Source of the DNA: Streptomyces sp. JH14
GTDB lineage: Bacteria > Actinomycetota > Actinomycetes > Streptomycetales > Streptomycetaceae
Reading direction: 5' to 3'
Assembly (NCBI RefSeq): GCF_029428675.1
Contig: NZ_JAJNEL010000001.1
Coordinates: 3,038,001 to 3,102,000, forward strand
Length of the DNA: 64,000 nt
This document shows positions 17,449 to 27,434 of the stretch, piece by piece (within the stretch, counting starts at the first letter, position 1; each line of letters begins with the position of its first letter). The position numbers and the translations under genes are program-made. The notes below the pieces were generated by a model, which worked only from the letters and a program-made list of their open reading frames with translations, was not told where the DNA came from and made no database searches.

Positions 17449-19290
17449 ATGTCTGTCACGCAAGATGGGGATAAATCTGGATCGGTTCCGCATGCGGTGC
17501 GCAGGGTCGTACGCGGGCCGCGTCCGGAGGCCGTACCGGCACTCGTCGGCACCGCCTGCGCGGTCGTCGGCCTGATCGACATCGCTGCGGGCGTGTTCCC
17601 CCGCTTCAGGCACAGCAGGATGCACACCCTCGCCGAGGTTCTCCCCGGAGCCCTCGGCCCGTTCGCCGCCGCACTGTCGCTGAGCGCCGGAGTCCTGCTG
17701 CTCCTCCTCGCCCACGGCCTCAAGCGGCACAAGCGGCGGGCCTGGCGCGCCGCCGTGGTCCTGCTGCCGGCCGGTGCGGCAGCGCAGTTCGTCTACCGCC
17801 ACTCGGTCATCGGCACCGTCGTCTCGCTGACGCTGTGCCACCTGCTGATACGCCATCGGAGTGAATTCGCGGCGCTCCCCGACCCGCGGAGCCGCTGGCG
17901 GGCCCTGGCCAACTTCGTGCTGCTCGGGGCGGGTTCGCTCGGTCTGGGGCTGGTCATCGTCTCCGTCCACCCCGGCCACGTCATCGGGAACCCCTCCATC
18001 GCCGACCGGCTCCAGCACGTCCTGTACGGAATGCTCGGCTTCGAGGGCCCCGTCGAGTACGCCGGAGTGACCTCATGGACCGTGGCGTACTCGCTCGGCG
18101 CACTCGGACTACTGACCGCCATCACCACCATCTACTTCGCGCTGCGCCCCGAACACCCGGCCGCACGCCTCACGGAGGAGGACGAGGTCAGGCTGCGCGC
18201 CCTCCTCGGCGGGCACGGCGGCCGCGACTCCCTCGGCCACTTCGCCCTCCGCCGCGACAAGGGCGTCGTCTTCTCCCCCAGCGGCAAGGCCGCCGTCTGC
18301 TACCGCGTGGTGTCCGGGGTGATGCTGGCCAGCGGCGACCCGATCGGCGATGTGGAGGCCTGGCCGGGCGCCATCGAACGGTTCATGGACGAGGCCAAGG
18401 CGCACTCCTGGACGCCCGCGGTGATGGGCTGCAGCGAGACCGGCGGCGAGGTCTGGACCCGCGAGACCGGGCTCGACGCGCTGGAACTCGGCGACGAGGC
18501 GGTGGTGGACGTCGCGGATTTCTCGCTCGCCGGACGCGCGATGCGCAATGTGCGCCAGATGGTGAAGCGCATTGAGCGGGGTGGTTACGAGACCCGCGTC
18601 CGGCGCGTCCGCGACCTCGACGGGGCCGAACTGGACCGCATCCGGCGGGCAGCCGCCGACTGGCGCGGCACCGACACCGAGCGCGGCTTCTCCATGGCGC
18701 TCGGCCGGATCGGCGACCCGGCCGACGGCGACTGCGTCATCGCCACCGCCCACAAGCCCGGCGAGCACACCGCCGGCTCCCCGTACGGCGATCTGAAGGC
18801 CGTCATCCACTTCGTCCCGTGGGGCACGGACGGCATGTCCCTGGAGCTCATGCGCCGCGACCGCTCCGCCGACCCCGGCATGAACGAGCTGCTGATCGTC
18901 GCCTCCCTCCAGGACGCGCCACGGCTCGGCATCGAGCGCGTCTCACTGAACTTCGCGATGTTCCGCTCGGCACTCGCCCGCGGCGAGAAACTGGGCGCCG
19001 GCCCGGTGCTCCGGGTCTGGCGCGGCCTGCTGATCTTTCTGTCGCGCTGGTTCCAGATCGAGTCGCTGTACAAGTTCAACGCCAAGTTCCGGCCCCGCTG
19101 GGAGCCCCGCTTCGTCGTCTACCGCTCCAGCCGCGACCTGCCCCGGATCTCGTTCGCCGCGATGCAGGCCGAGGGCTTCGTCAACGTCGGCCTGCCGCGT
19201 CCGTTCGCCCGCCGGTTCCCGGCCGCCGGGCCCCGCCCCTGCGCCCACGCGGCGGTCCGCAGTCAGGAGCACGGTGCACACCCGGCGTAG
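17449..19290 (+). CDS. Phosphatidylglycerol lysyltransferase-like membrane protein (MprF/LPG synthase C-terminal domain)
   Basis: A 613-residue protein. The N-terminal third has about six transmembrane segments (VGTACAVVGLIDIAAGVF, AALSLSAGVLLLLLAHGL, FVLLGAGSLGLGLVIVSV and others). The C-terminal half (from about residue 270) is the DUF2156/LPG-synthase catalytic domain, a tandem GNAT-like fold that transfers an aminoacyl group from tRNA to a lipid. Recognisable segments are VFSPSGKAAVCYRVVSGVMLASGDPIGD, GMSLELMRRD, NELLIVASLQDA and LYKFNAKFRPRWEPRFVVY. ATG 17449 has GGGAAG upstream. It may add lysine to phosphatidylglycerol and lower the envelope's negative charge; the lipid and amino acid are inferred from family only. 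Confidence 0.85.
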   Translation: MSVTQDGDKSGSVPHAVRRVVRGPRPEAVPALVGTACAVVGLIDIAAGVFPRFRHSRMHTLAEVLPGALGPFAAALSLSAGVLLLLLAHGLKRHKRRAWRAAVVLLPAGAAAQFVYRHSVIGTVVSLTLCHLLIRHRSEFAALPDPRSRWRALANFVLLGAGSLGLGLVIVSVHPGHVIGNPSIADRLQHVLYGMLGFEGPVEYAGVTSWTVAYSLGALGLLTAITTIYFALRPEHPAARLTEEDEVRLRALLGGHGGRDSLGHFALRRDKGVVFSPSGKAAVCYRVVSGVMLASGDPIGDVEAWPGAIERFMDEAKAHSWTPAVMGCSETGGEVWTRETGLDALELGDEAVVDVADFSLAGRAMRNVRQMVKRIERGGYETRVRRVRDLDGAELDRIRRAAADWRGTDTERGFSMALGRIGDPADGDCVIATAHKPGEHTAGSPYGDLKAVIHFVPWGTDGMSLELMRRDRSADPGMNELLIVASLQDAPRLGIERVSLNFAMFRSALARGEKLGAGPVLRVWRGLLIFLSRWFQIESLYKFNAKFRPRWEPRFVVYRSSRDLPRISFAAMQAEGFVNVGLPRPFARRFPAAGPRPCAHAAVRSQEHGAHPA

Positions 19291-19308
19291 CTCGGCTCCG
19301 TACGGGCC

Positions 19309-19314
19309 TACGCT
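19309..19314 (+). promoter_or_regulatory. Leaderless-type -10 hexamer of folP
   Basis: TACGCT lies exactly 6 nt before the folP ATG at 19321, with no ribosome binding site between them. Confidence 0.55.
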
Positions 19315-19320
19315 GGTCGC

Positions 19321-20181
19321 ATGAGTACGTTGCGTGGACGAGGCACGGTCCGAGGCCTTCCGGAGTGGGACCGCTGCGCGGTCATGGGTGTCGTCAATGT
19401 GACCCCGGACTCCTTCTCGGACGGGGGCCGCTGGTTCGACACCACGGCCGCGATCAAGCACGGCCTCGAGCTGGTCGCCGAGGGCGCCGACCTGATCGAT
19501 GTCGGCGGCGAATCGACCCGCCCCGGCGCCAGCCGGGTGGACGAGGACGAGGAGCTGCGCCGCGTGGTCCCGGTCGTCCGGGGGCTGGCCCAGGAGGGCG
19601 TCACGATCTCCGTGGACACCATGCGGGCGCGCGTCGCCGAACAGGCCGTCGCCGCCGGTGCGGCCCTCGTGAACGACGTGAGCGGCGGGCTCGCCGATCC
19701 GGACATGATCCCGGTCGTCGCCGCGTCCGACGCGCCGTTCGTCGTCATGCACTGGCGCGGCTTCAGCGAGTCCATGAACAGCCGCGCGGTGTACGAGGAC
19801 GTCGTCGCCGAGGTCGTCGCGGAACTGCGGATGCGTATGGACGCCGTGGTCGCGGGCGGTGTCGACCCCGAACGGATCGTGGTCGACCCCGGCCTCGGCT
19901 TCGCCAAGGACGCCGCCCACGACCTCGCTCTCGTCGCCCACCTCGACGAGTTGCGCGCCCTGGGCCGCCCGCTGCTGGTCGCCGCCTCCCGCAAGCGGTT
20001 CCTCGGCCATGTGCTGGCCCGCGAGGGCTCCGCCCCGCCGCCCGCCCGCGAGCGCGACGCGGCCACCGCCGCGATCTCCGCCCTGTCCGCCGGGGCTGGC
20101 GCCTGGGCGGTCCGGGTCCACGAGGTCCGGGCCACCGCCGATGCCGTACGGGTCGCCCGCGCGGTCGAGGGAGCCGCGTGA
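19321..20181 (+). CDS. folP: Dihydropteroate synthase
   Basis: Condenses dihydropterin pyrophosphate with p-aminobenzoate to make dihydropteroate; it is the sulfonamide target. The 286-residue TIM barrel has the pterin signature VMGVVNVTPDSFSDGG near residues 21-36, DLIDVGGESTRPGA, VSVDT-like ISVDTMRARVAE, ALVNDVSGG, and VVDPGLGFAKDAAHDLAL. It starts the folate cluster, and its stop overlaps the next gene by GTGA. The start fits leaderless transcription. Resistance-linked insertions in the sulfonamide loop are not apparent. Confidence 0.96.
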   Translation: MSTLRGRGTVRGLPEWDRCAVMGVVNVTPDSFSDGGRWFDTTAAIKHGLELVAEGADLIDVGGESTRPGASRVDEDEELRRVVPVVRGLAQEGVTISVDTMRARVAEQAVAAGAALVNDVSGGLADPDMIPVVAASDAPFVVMHWRGFSESMNSRAVYEDVVAEVVAELRMRMDAVVAGGVDPERIVVDPGLGFAKDAAHDLALVAHLDELRALGRPLLVAASRKRFLGHVLAREGSAPPPARERDAATAAISALSAGAGAWAVRVHEVRATADAVRVARAVEGAA

Positions 20182-20660
20182 GCGAGAGCCCCGACGACCA
20201 GGCGGAGATCGCCGCCGACATCGCGGCGGTCGAGCAGGCGAACACGGCCTTCTACGAGGCGATGGAGCGCGGCGACTTCGACGCGCTCTCCGCGGTGTGG
20301 CTGCCGGGCGAGGACCTCACCGTCTCCTGCGTCCACCCCGGCTGGCCGGTGCTCAGCGGCCGCGGCGAGGTGCTGCGCAGCTATGCGCTGATCATGGCGA
20401 ACACCGAGTACATCCAGTTCTTCCTGACCGACGTCGATGTCTCGATGACCGGCGACACGGCCCTGGTGACCTGCACCGAAAACATTCTCAGTGGCGGCCC
20501 CGCGGAGGACGGCGGCGAGCTCGGACCGCTGGTCGGCCAGCTCGTCGTCGCCACCAATGTGTTCCGCCGCACCTCGGACGGCTGGAAGCTCTGGTCCCAC
20601 CACGGGTCACCGGTACTCGGCGATTCCGACGACGAGGACGAGGACGACACGTCCTCCTGA
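20178..20660 (+). CDS. SnoaL/NTF2-like fold protein in the folate operon
   Basis: A 160-residue protein of the nuclear-transport-factor-2-like superfamily (SnoaL_3 type), with the fold's typical sequence ANTAFYEAMERGDFDALSAVWLPGEDLTVSCVHPGWPVLSGRGEVLRSY and a final strand TSDGWKLWSHHGSPV, followed by an acidic tail (DSDDEDEDD). GTG 20178 overlaps the folP stop, so translation is coupled to folP. This neighbour is conserved next to folP in actinobacteria as far as I recall, but its role in folate metabolism is unknown. Confidence 0.85.
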   Translation: MSESPDDQAEIAADIAAVEQANTAFYEAMERGDFDALSAVWLPGEDLTVSCVHPGWPVLSGRGEVLRSYALIMANTEYIQFFLTDVDVSMTGDTALVTCTENILSGGPAEDGGELGPLVGQLVVATNVFRRTSDGWKLWSHHGSPVLGDSDDEDEDDTSS

Positions 20661-20755
20661 GCAGGTATCTCCACCAGGAGCGATTGGACTCCGGGACGCG
20701 GGGTAGGTGAGGCGGCTACCGGCCCCTGCCGCAGTCCCGTTCCCCGGCCCCGCAG

Positions 20756-20776
20756 GCGAGCACTGTCGGTGCTCGC
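20756..20776 (+). terminator. Hairpin between the NTF2-like gene and folB
   Basis: An 8-bp perfect stem (20756-20763 with 20769-20776) and a 5-nt loop lie about 95 nt after the NTF2-like stop. It may terminate the folP transcript or be an operator for folB. Confidence 0.45.
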
Positions 20777-20855
20777 AGGTAGATTCGAATGAGGACACCT
20801 CGCCGCCCGCACGCGGCCCTGTGCCCTACGACCAACGACAGCAGGAGTGATTCGC

Positions 20856-21215
20856 GTGGATCGTGTCGCGCTGCGCGGCCTCAGGGCCCGTGGGAACCAT
20901 GGCGTCTTTCCCCGGGAGCGGGAAGAGGGCCAGACCTTCATCGTGGACCTGGTTCTCGGCCTCGACACCCGCCCCGCGGCAGCCTCCGACGACCTGACGA
21001 AGACCGTGCACTACGGCGTGGTCGCGGAGGAAGTCGTCGAGGTCGTACAGGGGGACCCGGTCGATCTGATCGAAACGCTCGCCGAACGCATCGCGCAGAA
21101 GTGCCTGGGGCACGAAGGCGTCGAGGAAGTGGAGGTCGTCGTCCACAAGCCCGATGCGCCGATCACCGTTCCGTTCGACGATGTGACCGTCACCATCACC
21201 CGGAGCCGAGCATGA
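20856..21215 (+). CDS. folB: Dihydroneopterin aldolase
   Basis: Cleaves 7,8-dihydroneopterin to 6-hydroxymethyl-dihydropterin and glycolaldehyde. The 119-residue protein starts VDRVALRGLRARGNHGVFPREREEGQTF, where the glutamate-rich GxHGxxxxER segment belongs to the active site. LTKTVHYGVVAEEV holds the conserved tyrosine, and IETLAERIAQKCL and VHKPDAPI the catalytic lysine region. GTG 20856 is preferred over GTG 20847 because AGGAG at 20843-20847 is then correctly spaced. The stop overlaps the folK ATG (ATGA). Confidence 0.95.
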   Translation: MDRVALRGLRARGNHGVFPREREEGQTFIVDLVLGLDTRPAAASDDLTKTVHYGVVAEEVVEVVQGDPVDLIETLAERIAQKCLGHEGVEEVEVVVHKPDAPITVPFDDVTVTITRSRA

Positions 21216-21823
21216 CTGCATTTTCCGTCGAAGGGCAGAGCGACCCGACCGTACAGCCGGTTCCCGCCTCCGTGGTCGAGCAGGTGGACGCCGCGGACGT
21301 CACGCTGTCCAATCCCAAACGAGCCGTGATCTCCCTCGGCTCCAACCTCGGCAACCGCATGGAGACCCTGCAGGGCGCCATCGACGCCCTGGAGGACACC
21401 CCCGGCCTCCGGGTCAAGGCGGTCTCCCCGGTGTACGAGACGGAGCCCTGGGGCGTCGCGCCCGGCTCCCAGCCGTCGTACTTCAACGCGGTGATCGTCG
21501 TGAAGACGACACTCCCCCCGTCCTCCCTGCTGGAGCGCGGCCAGGCCGTGGAAGAGGCCTTCGAGCGGGTCCGTGAGGAGCGCTGGGGACCGCGCACCCT
21601 CGACGTCGACATCGTGGCGTACGCGGACGTCGTCTCCGACGACCCGGCTCTCACCCTCCCCCACCCCCGGGCCCATGAGCGCGCCTTCGTCCTCGCCCCG
21701 TGGTACGACATCGACCCCGAGGCCAAGCTGCCCGGCCGCGGCCGGGTCGCCGACCTGTTGGCCGGCGTCGGCCGCGACGGCATACAGCCCCGTGTCGATC
21801 TGGAACTCCGGCTGCCCGAGTAG
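21212..21823 (+). CDS. folK: 2-amino-4-hydroxy-6-hydroxymethyldihydropteridine diphosphokinase
   Basis: Transfers pyrophosphate from ATP to 6-hydroxymethyl-dihydropterin, giving the FolP substrate. The 203-residue protein has about 35 extra N-terminal residues before the HPPK domain, which begins RAVISLGSNLGNRMETLQGAIDAL. VSPVYETEPWGV, the signature RWGPRTLDVDIVAY, and LPHPRAHERAFVLAPW are all present. ATG 21212 overlaps the folB stop. Confidence 0.96.
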   Translation: MTAFSVEGQSDPTVQPVPASVVEQVDAADVTLSNPKRAVISLGSNLGNRMETLQGAIDALEDTPGLRVKAVSPVYETEPWGVAPGSQPSYFNAVIVVKTTLPPSSLLERGQAVEEAFERVREERWGPRTLDVDIVAYADVVSDDPALTLPHPRAHERAFVLAPWYDIDPEAKLPGRGRVADLLAGVGRDGIQPRVDLELRLPE

Positions 21824-21905
21824 TCGTTAGGCTCAGGGCGGGCCGGCAACGGCACGGCTCGCAACGGACAGACACAACAGACGGACGGACAGGGCAGAGG
21901 GTCCC

Positions 21906-22418
21906 GTGGACCGTCTGCGAAGGGCGGCTCTCGCGGTGAAGCAACTACGGCTCGGGGTATTGGCCGGACTCTTCCTCGCGGCCGGTGTGCTGTCCTGGGG
22001 CGGCGCCCGCCTCTGGGACTCGCTCGCCACCCTGCCCAGCGTGCCCCTCGCCGCACCCGTCGTGCTCGCGGTGATCGCCGTCATCCTCCTGGCGACGGCG
22101 CTCTCCATCCGCTCCCGGCTGCGCGCCCAGCGTGAGCGCCGGCCGGGTGCGAAGGGCGTCGAGCCACTGATGGCCGCCCGCGCGGTGGTGTTCGGTCAGG
22201 CCAGCGCCCTCGTCGTCGCGCTGGTCGCCGGCATGTACGGCGGCACGGGGGCCTTCCTGCTCGGCTCGCTCGACATCCCGGCCCGCCGCGACCAGGCGAT
22301 CTACGCCGGCCTGGCGGTGCTGGCCGGCGCAGGAGTCATTGCCGCCGCCCTGTTCCTGGAGCGGGTCTGCAAGCTCCCGGACGACAAGGACGACGACAAG
22401 AGCGCCACCTCCGCCTGA
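21906..22418 (+). CDS. DUF3180 membrane protein
   Basis: A 170-residue protein with about four transmembrane segments (LGVLAGLFLAAGVLSWGGARL, VPLAAPVVLAVIAVILLATAL, GQASALVVALVAGMYGGTGAFLL, AIYAGLAVLAGAGVIAAALFL) and a charged C-terminal tail. The pattern matches DUF3180, a family found next to folK in actinobacteria. GTG 21906 follows AGAGG; GTG 21936 is an alternative start. Function unknown. Confidence 0.8.
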   Translation: MDRLRRAALAVKQLRLGVLAGLFLAAGVLSWGGARLWDSLATLPSVPLAAPVVLAVIAVILLATALSIRSRLRAQRERRPGAKGVEPLMAARAVVFGQASALVVALVAGMYGGTGAFLLGSLDIPARRDQAIYAGLAVLAGAGVIAAALFLERVCKLPDDKDDDKSATSA

Positions 22419-22451
22419 CGGACGGGCTCCGGCACCGCCACGGCCTTCGGC

Positions 22452-22475
22452 GCCGGCACCGCCTGCGGTGCCGGC
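22452..22475. terminator. Bidirectional hairpin between DUF3180 and folE
   Basis: A 10-bp perfect stem (22452-22461 with 22466-22475) and a 4-nt CCTG loop between convergent genes. Confidence 0.7.
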
Positions 22476-22488
22476 ACAGCCTCCGGCG

Positions 22489-23094
22489 TCAGCTCGCCAT
22501 GATCAGGCTCATCGCCTCGGCGCGCGTCGCCGGGTCACGGAGCTGACCGCGCACCGCCGAGGTCAGCGTCTTCGCCCCCGGCTTGCGGATCCCGCGCATC
22601 GACATGCACATGTGCTCGCACTCGACGACGACGATGGCCCCGCGCGGCTCGAGGATCCTCATCAGCGAATCGGCGATCTGCGTGGTGAGCCGCTCCTGGA
22701 CCTGAGGCCGCCGGGCGTACACGTCGACCAGCCGGGCCAACTTCGACAGACCGGTGATCTTTCCGCTGGTCGCCGGGATGTACCCGACATGCGCGACCCC
22801 GCGGAACGGCACCAGGTGGTGCTCGCAGGTCGAGAACACCTCGATGTCCTTGACCAGCACCATCTCGTCGTGGCCCAGGTCGAACGTCGTCGTCAGGACG
22901 TCCTCGGGCGCCTGGGACAGGCCCGCGAATATCTCCTTGTACGCGCGCGCCACCCGTCCAGGGGTCTCGCGCAGCCCTTCCCGGTCCGGGTCCTCCCCGA
23001 CGGCCAGGAGCAGCTCGCGCACCGCGGCCTCGGCCCGCTTCTCGTCGAACTCACCGATCGAAGTGGGGCCGTCCAGCGTCACCGGGTCGGTCAT
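22489..23094 (-). CDS. folE: GTP cyclohydrolase I
   Basis: Opens GTP to 7,8-dihydroneopterin triphosphate, the first folate step. The 201-residue protein has the zinc and catalytic residues in [22 protein letters not shown] and [20 protein letters not shown], with Cys and His ligands conserved, and [22 protein letters not shown]. The ATG at 23094 (MTDPVTLDG) has AAGGAACGAGG upstream; the longer open frame to 23331 is not needed. It lies downstream of ftsH on the same strand but is separated from it by a hairpin. Confidence 0.96.
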   Translation of the reverse strand: MTDPVTLDGPTSIGEFDEKRAEAAVRELLLAVGEDPDREGLRETPGRVARAYKEIFAGLSQAPEDVLTTTFDLGHDEMVLVKDIEVFSTCEHHLVPFRGVAHVGYIPATSGKITGLSKLARLVDVYARRPQVQERLTTQIADSLMRILEPRGAIVVVECEHMCMSMRGIRKPGAKTLTSAVRGQLRDPATRAEAMSLIMAS

Positions 23095-23159
23095 CTGTGC
23101 CTCGTTCCTTGTTCCCTCAACTGTCACCTGCGCGGACATCGCGCAGACATAACAGAAAG

Positions 23160-23194
23160 CCGCGCCCCCACAGGCTAAAACCTGGGGGGCGCGG
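23160..23194 (-). terminator. Hairpin terminator between ftsH and folE
   Basis: A long GC-rich stem (about 23160-23174 with 23181-23194, one bulged base) closes a short A-rich loop about 55 nt after the ftsH stop. On the minus strand it is followed by a T-rich stretch. Confidence 0.65.
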
Positions 23195-23248
23195 CATCCA
23201 TTCCGGGTCGGTCCGACCCCCGTGGCGGGGGTCACACCGGCGTCGGTA

Positions 23249-25276
23249 CTAGCTCTCGGGACGGTCCTCCGGGACCGCCTCGGTGGCCGGCGCGGTGTCC
23301 GTCTGCGTCGAGCCGTTGGCGGTGGTGACACCGTTGGTCAGGGCCAGCTCCTTCGGCGAGAGCACCGGAGGCCTCGTCGACGGCGTACGCCGTGCGGAGC
23401 CGGTCCACGCCGGGCGGGCCGGACGCTTCACGATTCCGGCGAAGATCTCGGCGATCTCCTCCTTGCCGAGGGTCTCCTTCTCCAGCAACTGGAGGACCAG
23501 GTTGTCGAGAACGTCGCGGTTCTCGACGAGGATCTCCCAGGCCTCGTTGTGCGCGGTCTCGATGAGCTTCTTGACCTCTTCGTCGACGAGCGCCGCGACC
23601 TCTTCCGAGTAGTCGCGCTGGTGACCCATCTCACGGCCCAGGAAGGGCTCGGTGTTGTCGCCGCCGAACTTGATCGCGCCGAGCCGCTCCGTCATGCCGT
23701 ACTGCGTGACCATCGCGCGGGCCGTGGCACTGGCCTTCTCGATGTCGTTCGCAGCGCCGGTGGTCGGGTCGTGGAAGACCAGCTCCTCGGCCGCGCGCCC
23801 ACCCAGCATGTAGGCCAGCTGGTCGAGCATCTCGTTGCGCGTCGTGGAGTACTTGTCCTCCTCGGGCAGCACCATCGTGTAACCGAGGGCGCGGCCGCGG
23901 GAGAGGATCGTGATCTTGTGGACCGGGTCGGAGTTGGGCGAAGCCGCCGCGACCAGGGCGTGTCCGCCCTCGTGGTACGCGGTGATCTTCTTCTCCTTGT
24001 CGGACATGATCCGGGTCCGCTTCTGCGGGCCCGCCACGACACGGTCGATCGCCTCGTCCAGCATCACGTTGTCGATCAGCTTCTGGTTGCTGCGCGCCGT
24101 GAGGAGCGCCGCTTCGTTCAGCACGTTCGACAGGTCGGCACCGGTGAAGCCCGGGGTCCGACGGGCCACGGCGCCGAGATCGACGTCCGGGGCGACCGGC
24201 TTGCCCTTCTGGTGCACCTTGAGGATCTCGAGGCGGCCCTGCATGTCCGGCCGGTCGACCGCGATCTGCCGGTCGAAGCGGCCCGGGCGCAGCAGCGCCG
24301 GGTCGAGGATGTCCGGCCGGTTCGTGGCGGCGATCAGGATGACGCCGCCCTTCACGTCGAAGCCGTCCATCTCGACGAGCAGCTGGTTCAGGGTCTGCTC
24401 GCGCTCGTCGTGACCACCGCCGAGACCGGCACCGCGGTGCCGGCCGACGGCGTCGATCTCGTCGACGAAGACGATCGCCGGGGCGTTCGCCTTGGCCTGC
24501 TCGAACAGGTCACGGACCCGGGAGGCACCGACACCGACGAACATCTCGACGAAGTCGGAACCGGAGATCGAGTAGAACGGGACGCCCGCCTCACCGGCGA
24601 CGGCACGCGCGAGCAGCGTCTTGCCCGTACCGGGAGGCCCGTACAGCAGGACACCCTTGGGGATCTTGGCGCCGACGGCCTGGAACTTCGCCGGCTCCTG
24701 GAGGAACTCCTTGATCTCGTGGAGTTCCTCGACAGCCTCGTCGGACCCCGCCACATCGGCGAAGGTCGTCTTCGGGGTGTCCTTGGTGATCAGCTTGGCC
24801 TTGGACTTGCCGAACTGCATGACCTTGGAGCCGCCGCCCTGCATCTGATTCATCAGGAACAGGAAGACGACCACGATCAGGACGAAGGGCAGCAGCGAAA
24901 GAAGGATCGAGATGAACGGGGACTGCTTCGACGGCGAGACGGTGTAACCCTTCTCGATGTCACCGCTCTCGAACTTCTTCTGCAGCGTGTTGGCGAGCTG
25001 GACGCCCTGGTCACCGATGTAGCTCGCCTGGAACTTGCTGCCGGACTCGCCCGAGAGTTTCTGGCCGTCCTTCAGCTCAATCTTGAGAATCTGTTCGTCA
25101 CCGGTGGTCAGCTTGGCCTGCTCCACCTGGTCCTTGCTGATCGCCTGGATCACCTTGCCGGTGTCCACCGTCTTGTAGCCGCCCGACGAGCCGACGACCT
25201 GCATCAACACGACCACGGCGAGGACGGCCAGCACGATCCACATGACCGGCCCACGGAAGTATCGCTTCACGTCCAT
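23249..25276 (-). CDS. ftsH: ATP-dependent zinc metalloprotease FtsH
   Basis: Membrane-bound AAA+ protease that degrades misfolded membrane proteins and regulators. The 675 residues carry an N-terminal transmembrane segment (about 11-28), an extracytoplasmic domain, a second transmembrane segment (about 121-142), the AAA module with Walker A GPPGTGKT (213-220), Walker B IVFVDEID (268-275) and the second region of homology around RPGRFDRQI, and then the M41 protease motif HEGGH (435-439) with the third zinc ligand expected further on. The C-terminal tail after about residue 620 is long and Pro/Thr-rich. Gene order with hpt and tilS upstream is the standard actinobacterial arrangement. Confidence 0.97.
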   Translation of the reverse strand: MDVKRYFRGPVMWIVLAVLAVVVLMQVVGSSGGYKTVDTGKVIQAISKDQVEQAKLTTGDEQILKIELKDGQKLSGESGSKFQASYIGDQGVQLANTLQKKFESGDIEKGYTVSPSKQSPFISILLSLLPFVLIVVVFLFLMNQMQGGGSKVMQFGKSKAKLITKDTPKTTFADVAGSDEAVEELHEIKEFLQEPAKFQAVGAKIPKGVLLYGPPGTGKTLLARAVAGEAGVPFYSISGSDFVEMFVGVGASRVRDLFEQAKANAPAIVFVDEIDAVGRHRGAGLGGGHDEREQTLNQLLVEMDGFDVKGGVILIAATNRPDILDPALLRPGRFDRQIAVDRPDMQGRLEILKVHQKGKPVAPDVDLGAVARRTPGFTGADLSNVLNEAALLTARSNQKLIDNVMLDEAIDRVVAGPQKRTRIMSDKEKKITAYHEGGHALVAAASPNSDPVHKITILSRGRALGYTMVLPEEDKYSTTRNEMLDQLAYMLGGRAAEELVFHDPTTGAANDIEKASATARAMVTQYGMTERLGAIKFGGDNTEPFLGREMGHQRDYSEEVAALVDEEVKKLIETAHNEAWEILVENRDVLDNLVLQLLEKETLGKEEIAEIFAGIVKRPARPAWTGSARRTPSTRPPVLSPKELALTNGVTTANGSTQTDTAPATEAVPEDRPES

Positions 25277-25494
25277 CCATACGGAGCGAAGTCGCCCCGT
25301 CCCTCCTGCCCGTAGGTAAATGCTGCTGTGAGATAAAGACTGTTCTTCGGACGGTACCCCAGCATTGTCACCCGCGACCGCCGGGGACGTCTGTCAAACC
25401 CGCCTTCGAATGGTCCAACGGCGGGCGGCGGCCAAGGGTTCCCCACGGAGCCCACCCAGGTCGGGCAGGGGCCGGGGACGGGGGTGCAGGCCGG

Positions 25495-26049
25495 TCAGCC
25501 GCCGTAGACGTGCGGGGCGAGCGTCCCGACGAAGGGCAGGTTGCGGTACTTCTCCGCGTAGTCCAGCCCGTATCCGACGACGAACTCGTTGGGGATGTCG
25601 AAGCCGACCCACTTGCAGTCGAGCGCGACCTTCGCCGCATCCGGCTTGCGCAGCAGGGTGCAGATCTCCAGGCTGGCCGGCTCACGCGAGCCCAGGTTCG
25701 ACATCAGCCAGGACAGCGTCAGGCCCGAGTCGATGATGTCCTCGACGATCAGGACGTGCTTGCCCTTGATGTCGGTGTCCAGGTCCTTGAGGATCCGGAC
25801 GACACCGGAGGACTGGGTGCCCGCGCCGTACGACGAGACGGCCATCCAGTCCATGGTGACGGGGGTGGACAGCGCGCGCGCCAGGTCCGCCATCACCATC
25901 ACTGCGCCCTTGAGGACACCGACGATGAGCAGGTCCTTGCCCGCGTACTCCGCGTCGATCTTCGCGGCCAGCTCGACGAGCTTCGCGTCGATCTCTTCCT
26001 TGGTGAGGAGCACCGCCTGAAGGTCGGTGCCCATGTCCTTCTCGTTCAC
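25495..26049 (-). CDS. hpt: Hypoxanthine phosphoribosyltransferase
   Basis: Salvages hypoxanthine and guanine to IMP and GMP with PRPP. The 184-residue type I phosphoribosyltransferase has [17 protein letters not shown], the PRPP-binding loop [17 protein letters not shown], and the base-binding [30 protein letters not shown] near the C-terminus. GTG 26049 is the longest start and ATG 26034 is possible. It lies between tilS and ftsH, on the same strand as both. Confidence 0.95.
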   Translation of the reverse strand: MNEKDMGTDLQAVLLTKEEIDAKLVELAAKIDAEYAGKDLLIVGVLKGAVMVMADLARALSTPVTMDWMAVSSYGAGTQSSGVVRILKDLDTDIKGKHVLIVEDIIDSGLTLSWLMSNLGSREPASLEICTLLRKPDAAKVALDCKWVGFDIPNEFVVGYGLDYAEKYRNLPFVGTLAPHVYGG

Positions 26050-26132
26050 CCGCGTCTCTTTCTCTGCCTGCCCGGCCCGGGGTGATGCCCCGGACCTGCG
26101 CGGCTGCTCGCCTGCATGTCAGCCGCTGTGCG

Positions 26133-27236
26133 TCAGCTCTGCCGAATCACCAGTCTGCCACCCTGGCGCCGGGCTTCGACTCGGCCGGGGAGGTTGATGG
26201 CCTGCTGGCCGCGCCAGCCGGTGATCAGCCGGTCGACTTCCTCGATGTGCCGGGCGAACAGCGAACCTGCCGGAGCGCCGGCCTCCACGGCCGCTCTGCG
26301 CAGCACCCGGCGACGGACGGCGGGCGGCAGCGCGTACAGCTTGGCGCAGTCCAGCTGCCCGGCGTCGTCGCGTACGGCGGAGTCCGCCTCGGCGGCCCAG
26401 GTGTCCAGGGCGTCGGCGTCGTCGCGGGAGAGCTGCGCGGTACGCGCCAGGGCCTCGACGACGCCCTTGCCGAGGGCCTTCTCCAGGGCGGGCAGGCCCT
26501 CGTGGCGCAGCCGGGAGCGGGTGTAGGCGGGGTCGATGTTGTGCGGGTCGTCCCAGACGGGCAGGGACTGGACGAGGCAGGCCTTGCGGGCGGTCTGCCG
26601 GTCGAGCTGGAGGAAGGGACGGCGGTAGCGGCCGGCCGGGCCGGATGCGGCGGCCATGCCGGAGAGCGAGCGGATACCGGAGCCCCGGGCGAGGCCGAGC
26701 AGGACCGTCTCCGCCTGATCGTCGCGGGTGTGCCCGAGCAGCACGGCGGCGGCGCCGTGCCGTTCCGCCGCGGCGTCCAGGGCGGCATAGCGGGCGTCCC
26801 GGGCTGCCGCCTCGGGTCCGCCCTCGCGGCCGACGTGCACGGCGACGGCCTCGACCGGGTCGAGGTGCATGGACCTGAGCCGGGCGACGACCTCGGCGGC
26901 GCGGACGTCGGACCCGTGCTGAAGGTTGTGGTCGACGGTGATGCCGCCGGCCCGGACGGCGAGTTTGCGGGCCTCGAAGGCGAGAGCGGAGGCGAGCGCC
27001 ATGGAGTCGGCGCCGCCCGAGCAGGCGACCAGCACCAGCGGGGTGCCGGGCCGGTCGAGGCGTGCGGGGCGATCGGGGAGTGTGGCGTTCCGCCTGCCGG
27101 AACCGGCTTCGGCGAGTTCGGGGCGCGCGGTGCGCCGCTCGATGCGTCCGGCGTGTTCGGCATGTTCGTTGAGTACGTCGTGGAGTACGCGGCGGACCGC
27201 CAGGCGTATCGCCGCGACCGCAGGATGGGGACCCAT
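26133..27236 (-). CDS. tilS: tRNA(Ile)-lysidine synthase
   Basis: Modifies the wobble cytidine of the CAU-anticodon tRNA-Ile to lysidine so that it reads AUA. The 367-residue protein has the PP-loop ATPase motif [16 protein letters not shown] (about residues 76-90), [29 protein letters not shown] and RPFLQLDR, followed by [26 protein letters not shown] and a C-terminal substrate-binding region. ATG 27236 has GAAGGG upstream. The N-terminus before the PP-loop is about 75 residues, longer than in many bacteria but usual in Streptomyces. Confidence 0.95.
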   Translation of the reverse strand: MGPHPAVAAIRLAVRRVLHDVLNEHAEHAGRIERRTARPELAEAGSGRRNATLPDRPARLDRPGTPLVLVACSGGADSMALASALAFEARKLAVRAGGITVDHNLQHGSDVRAAEVVARLRSMHLDPVEAVAVHVGREGGPEAAARDARYAALDAAAERHGAAAVLLGHTRDDQAETVLLGLARGSGIRSLSGMAAASGPAGRYRRPFLQLDRQTARKACLVQSLPVWDDPHNIDPAYTRSRLRHEGLPALEKALGKGVVEALARTAQLSRDDADALDTWAAEADSAVRDDAGQLDCAKLYALPPAVRRRVLRRAAVEAGAPAGSLFARHIEEVDRLITGWRGQQAINLPGRVEARRQGGRLVIRQS

Positions 27237-27434
27237 GTCCGGTGCCCTTCGTGAAGTTTCGGGGGGTGCCTCGGAGCGTCGGGACGGAGGAATGCCGTCA
27301 CTCAGAGTGCGTCGATGGTGACAGAACCAAGCCGTCCATCGAGCATTGCACGCCTTTCCATGCCACAACGGTCCCTCGGATGGGTGATTACCGGCGCGTA
27401 CTTCTGTCGTCTTCCTCCGTCGGCCGCGCCATGA

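Noticed and set aside
20847..20855. GTG 20847 as folB start
   Set aside because: It overlaps the AGGAG ribosome binding site; GTG 20856 has the proper spacing and matches the family N-terminus.
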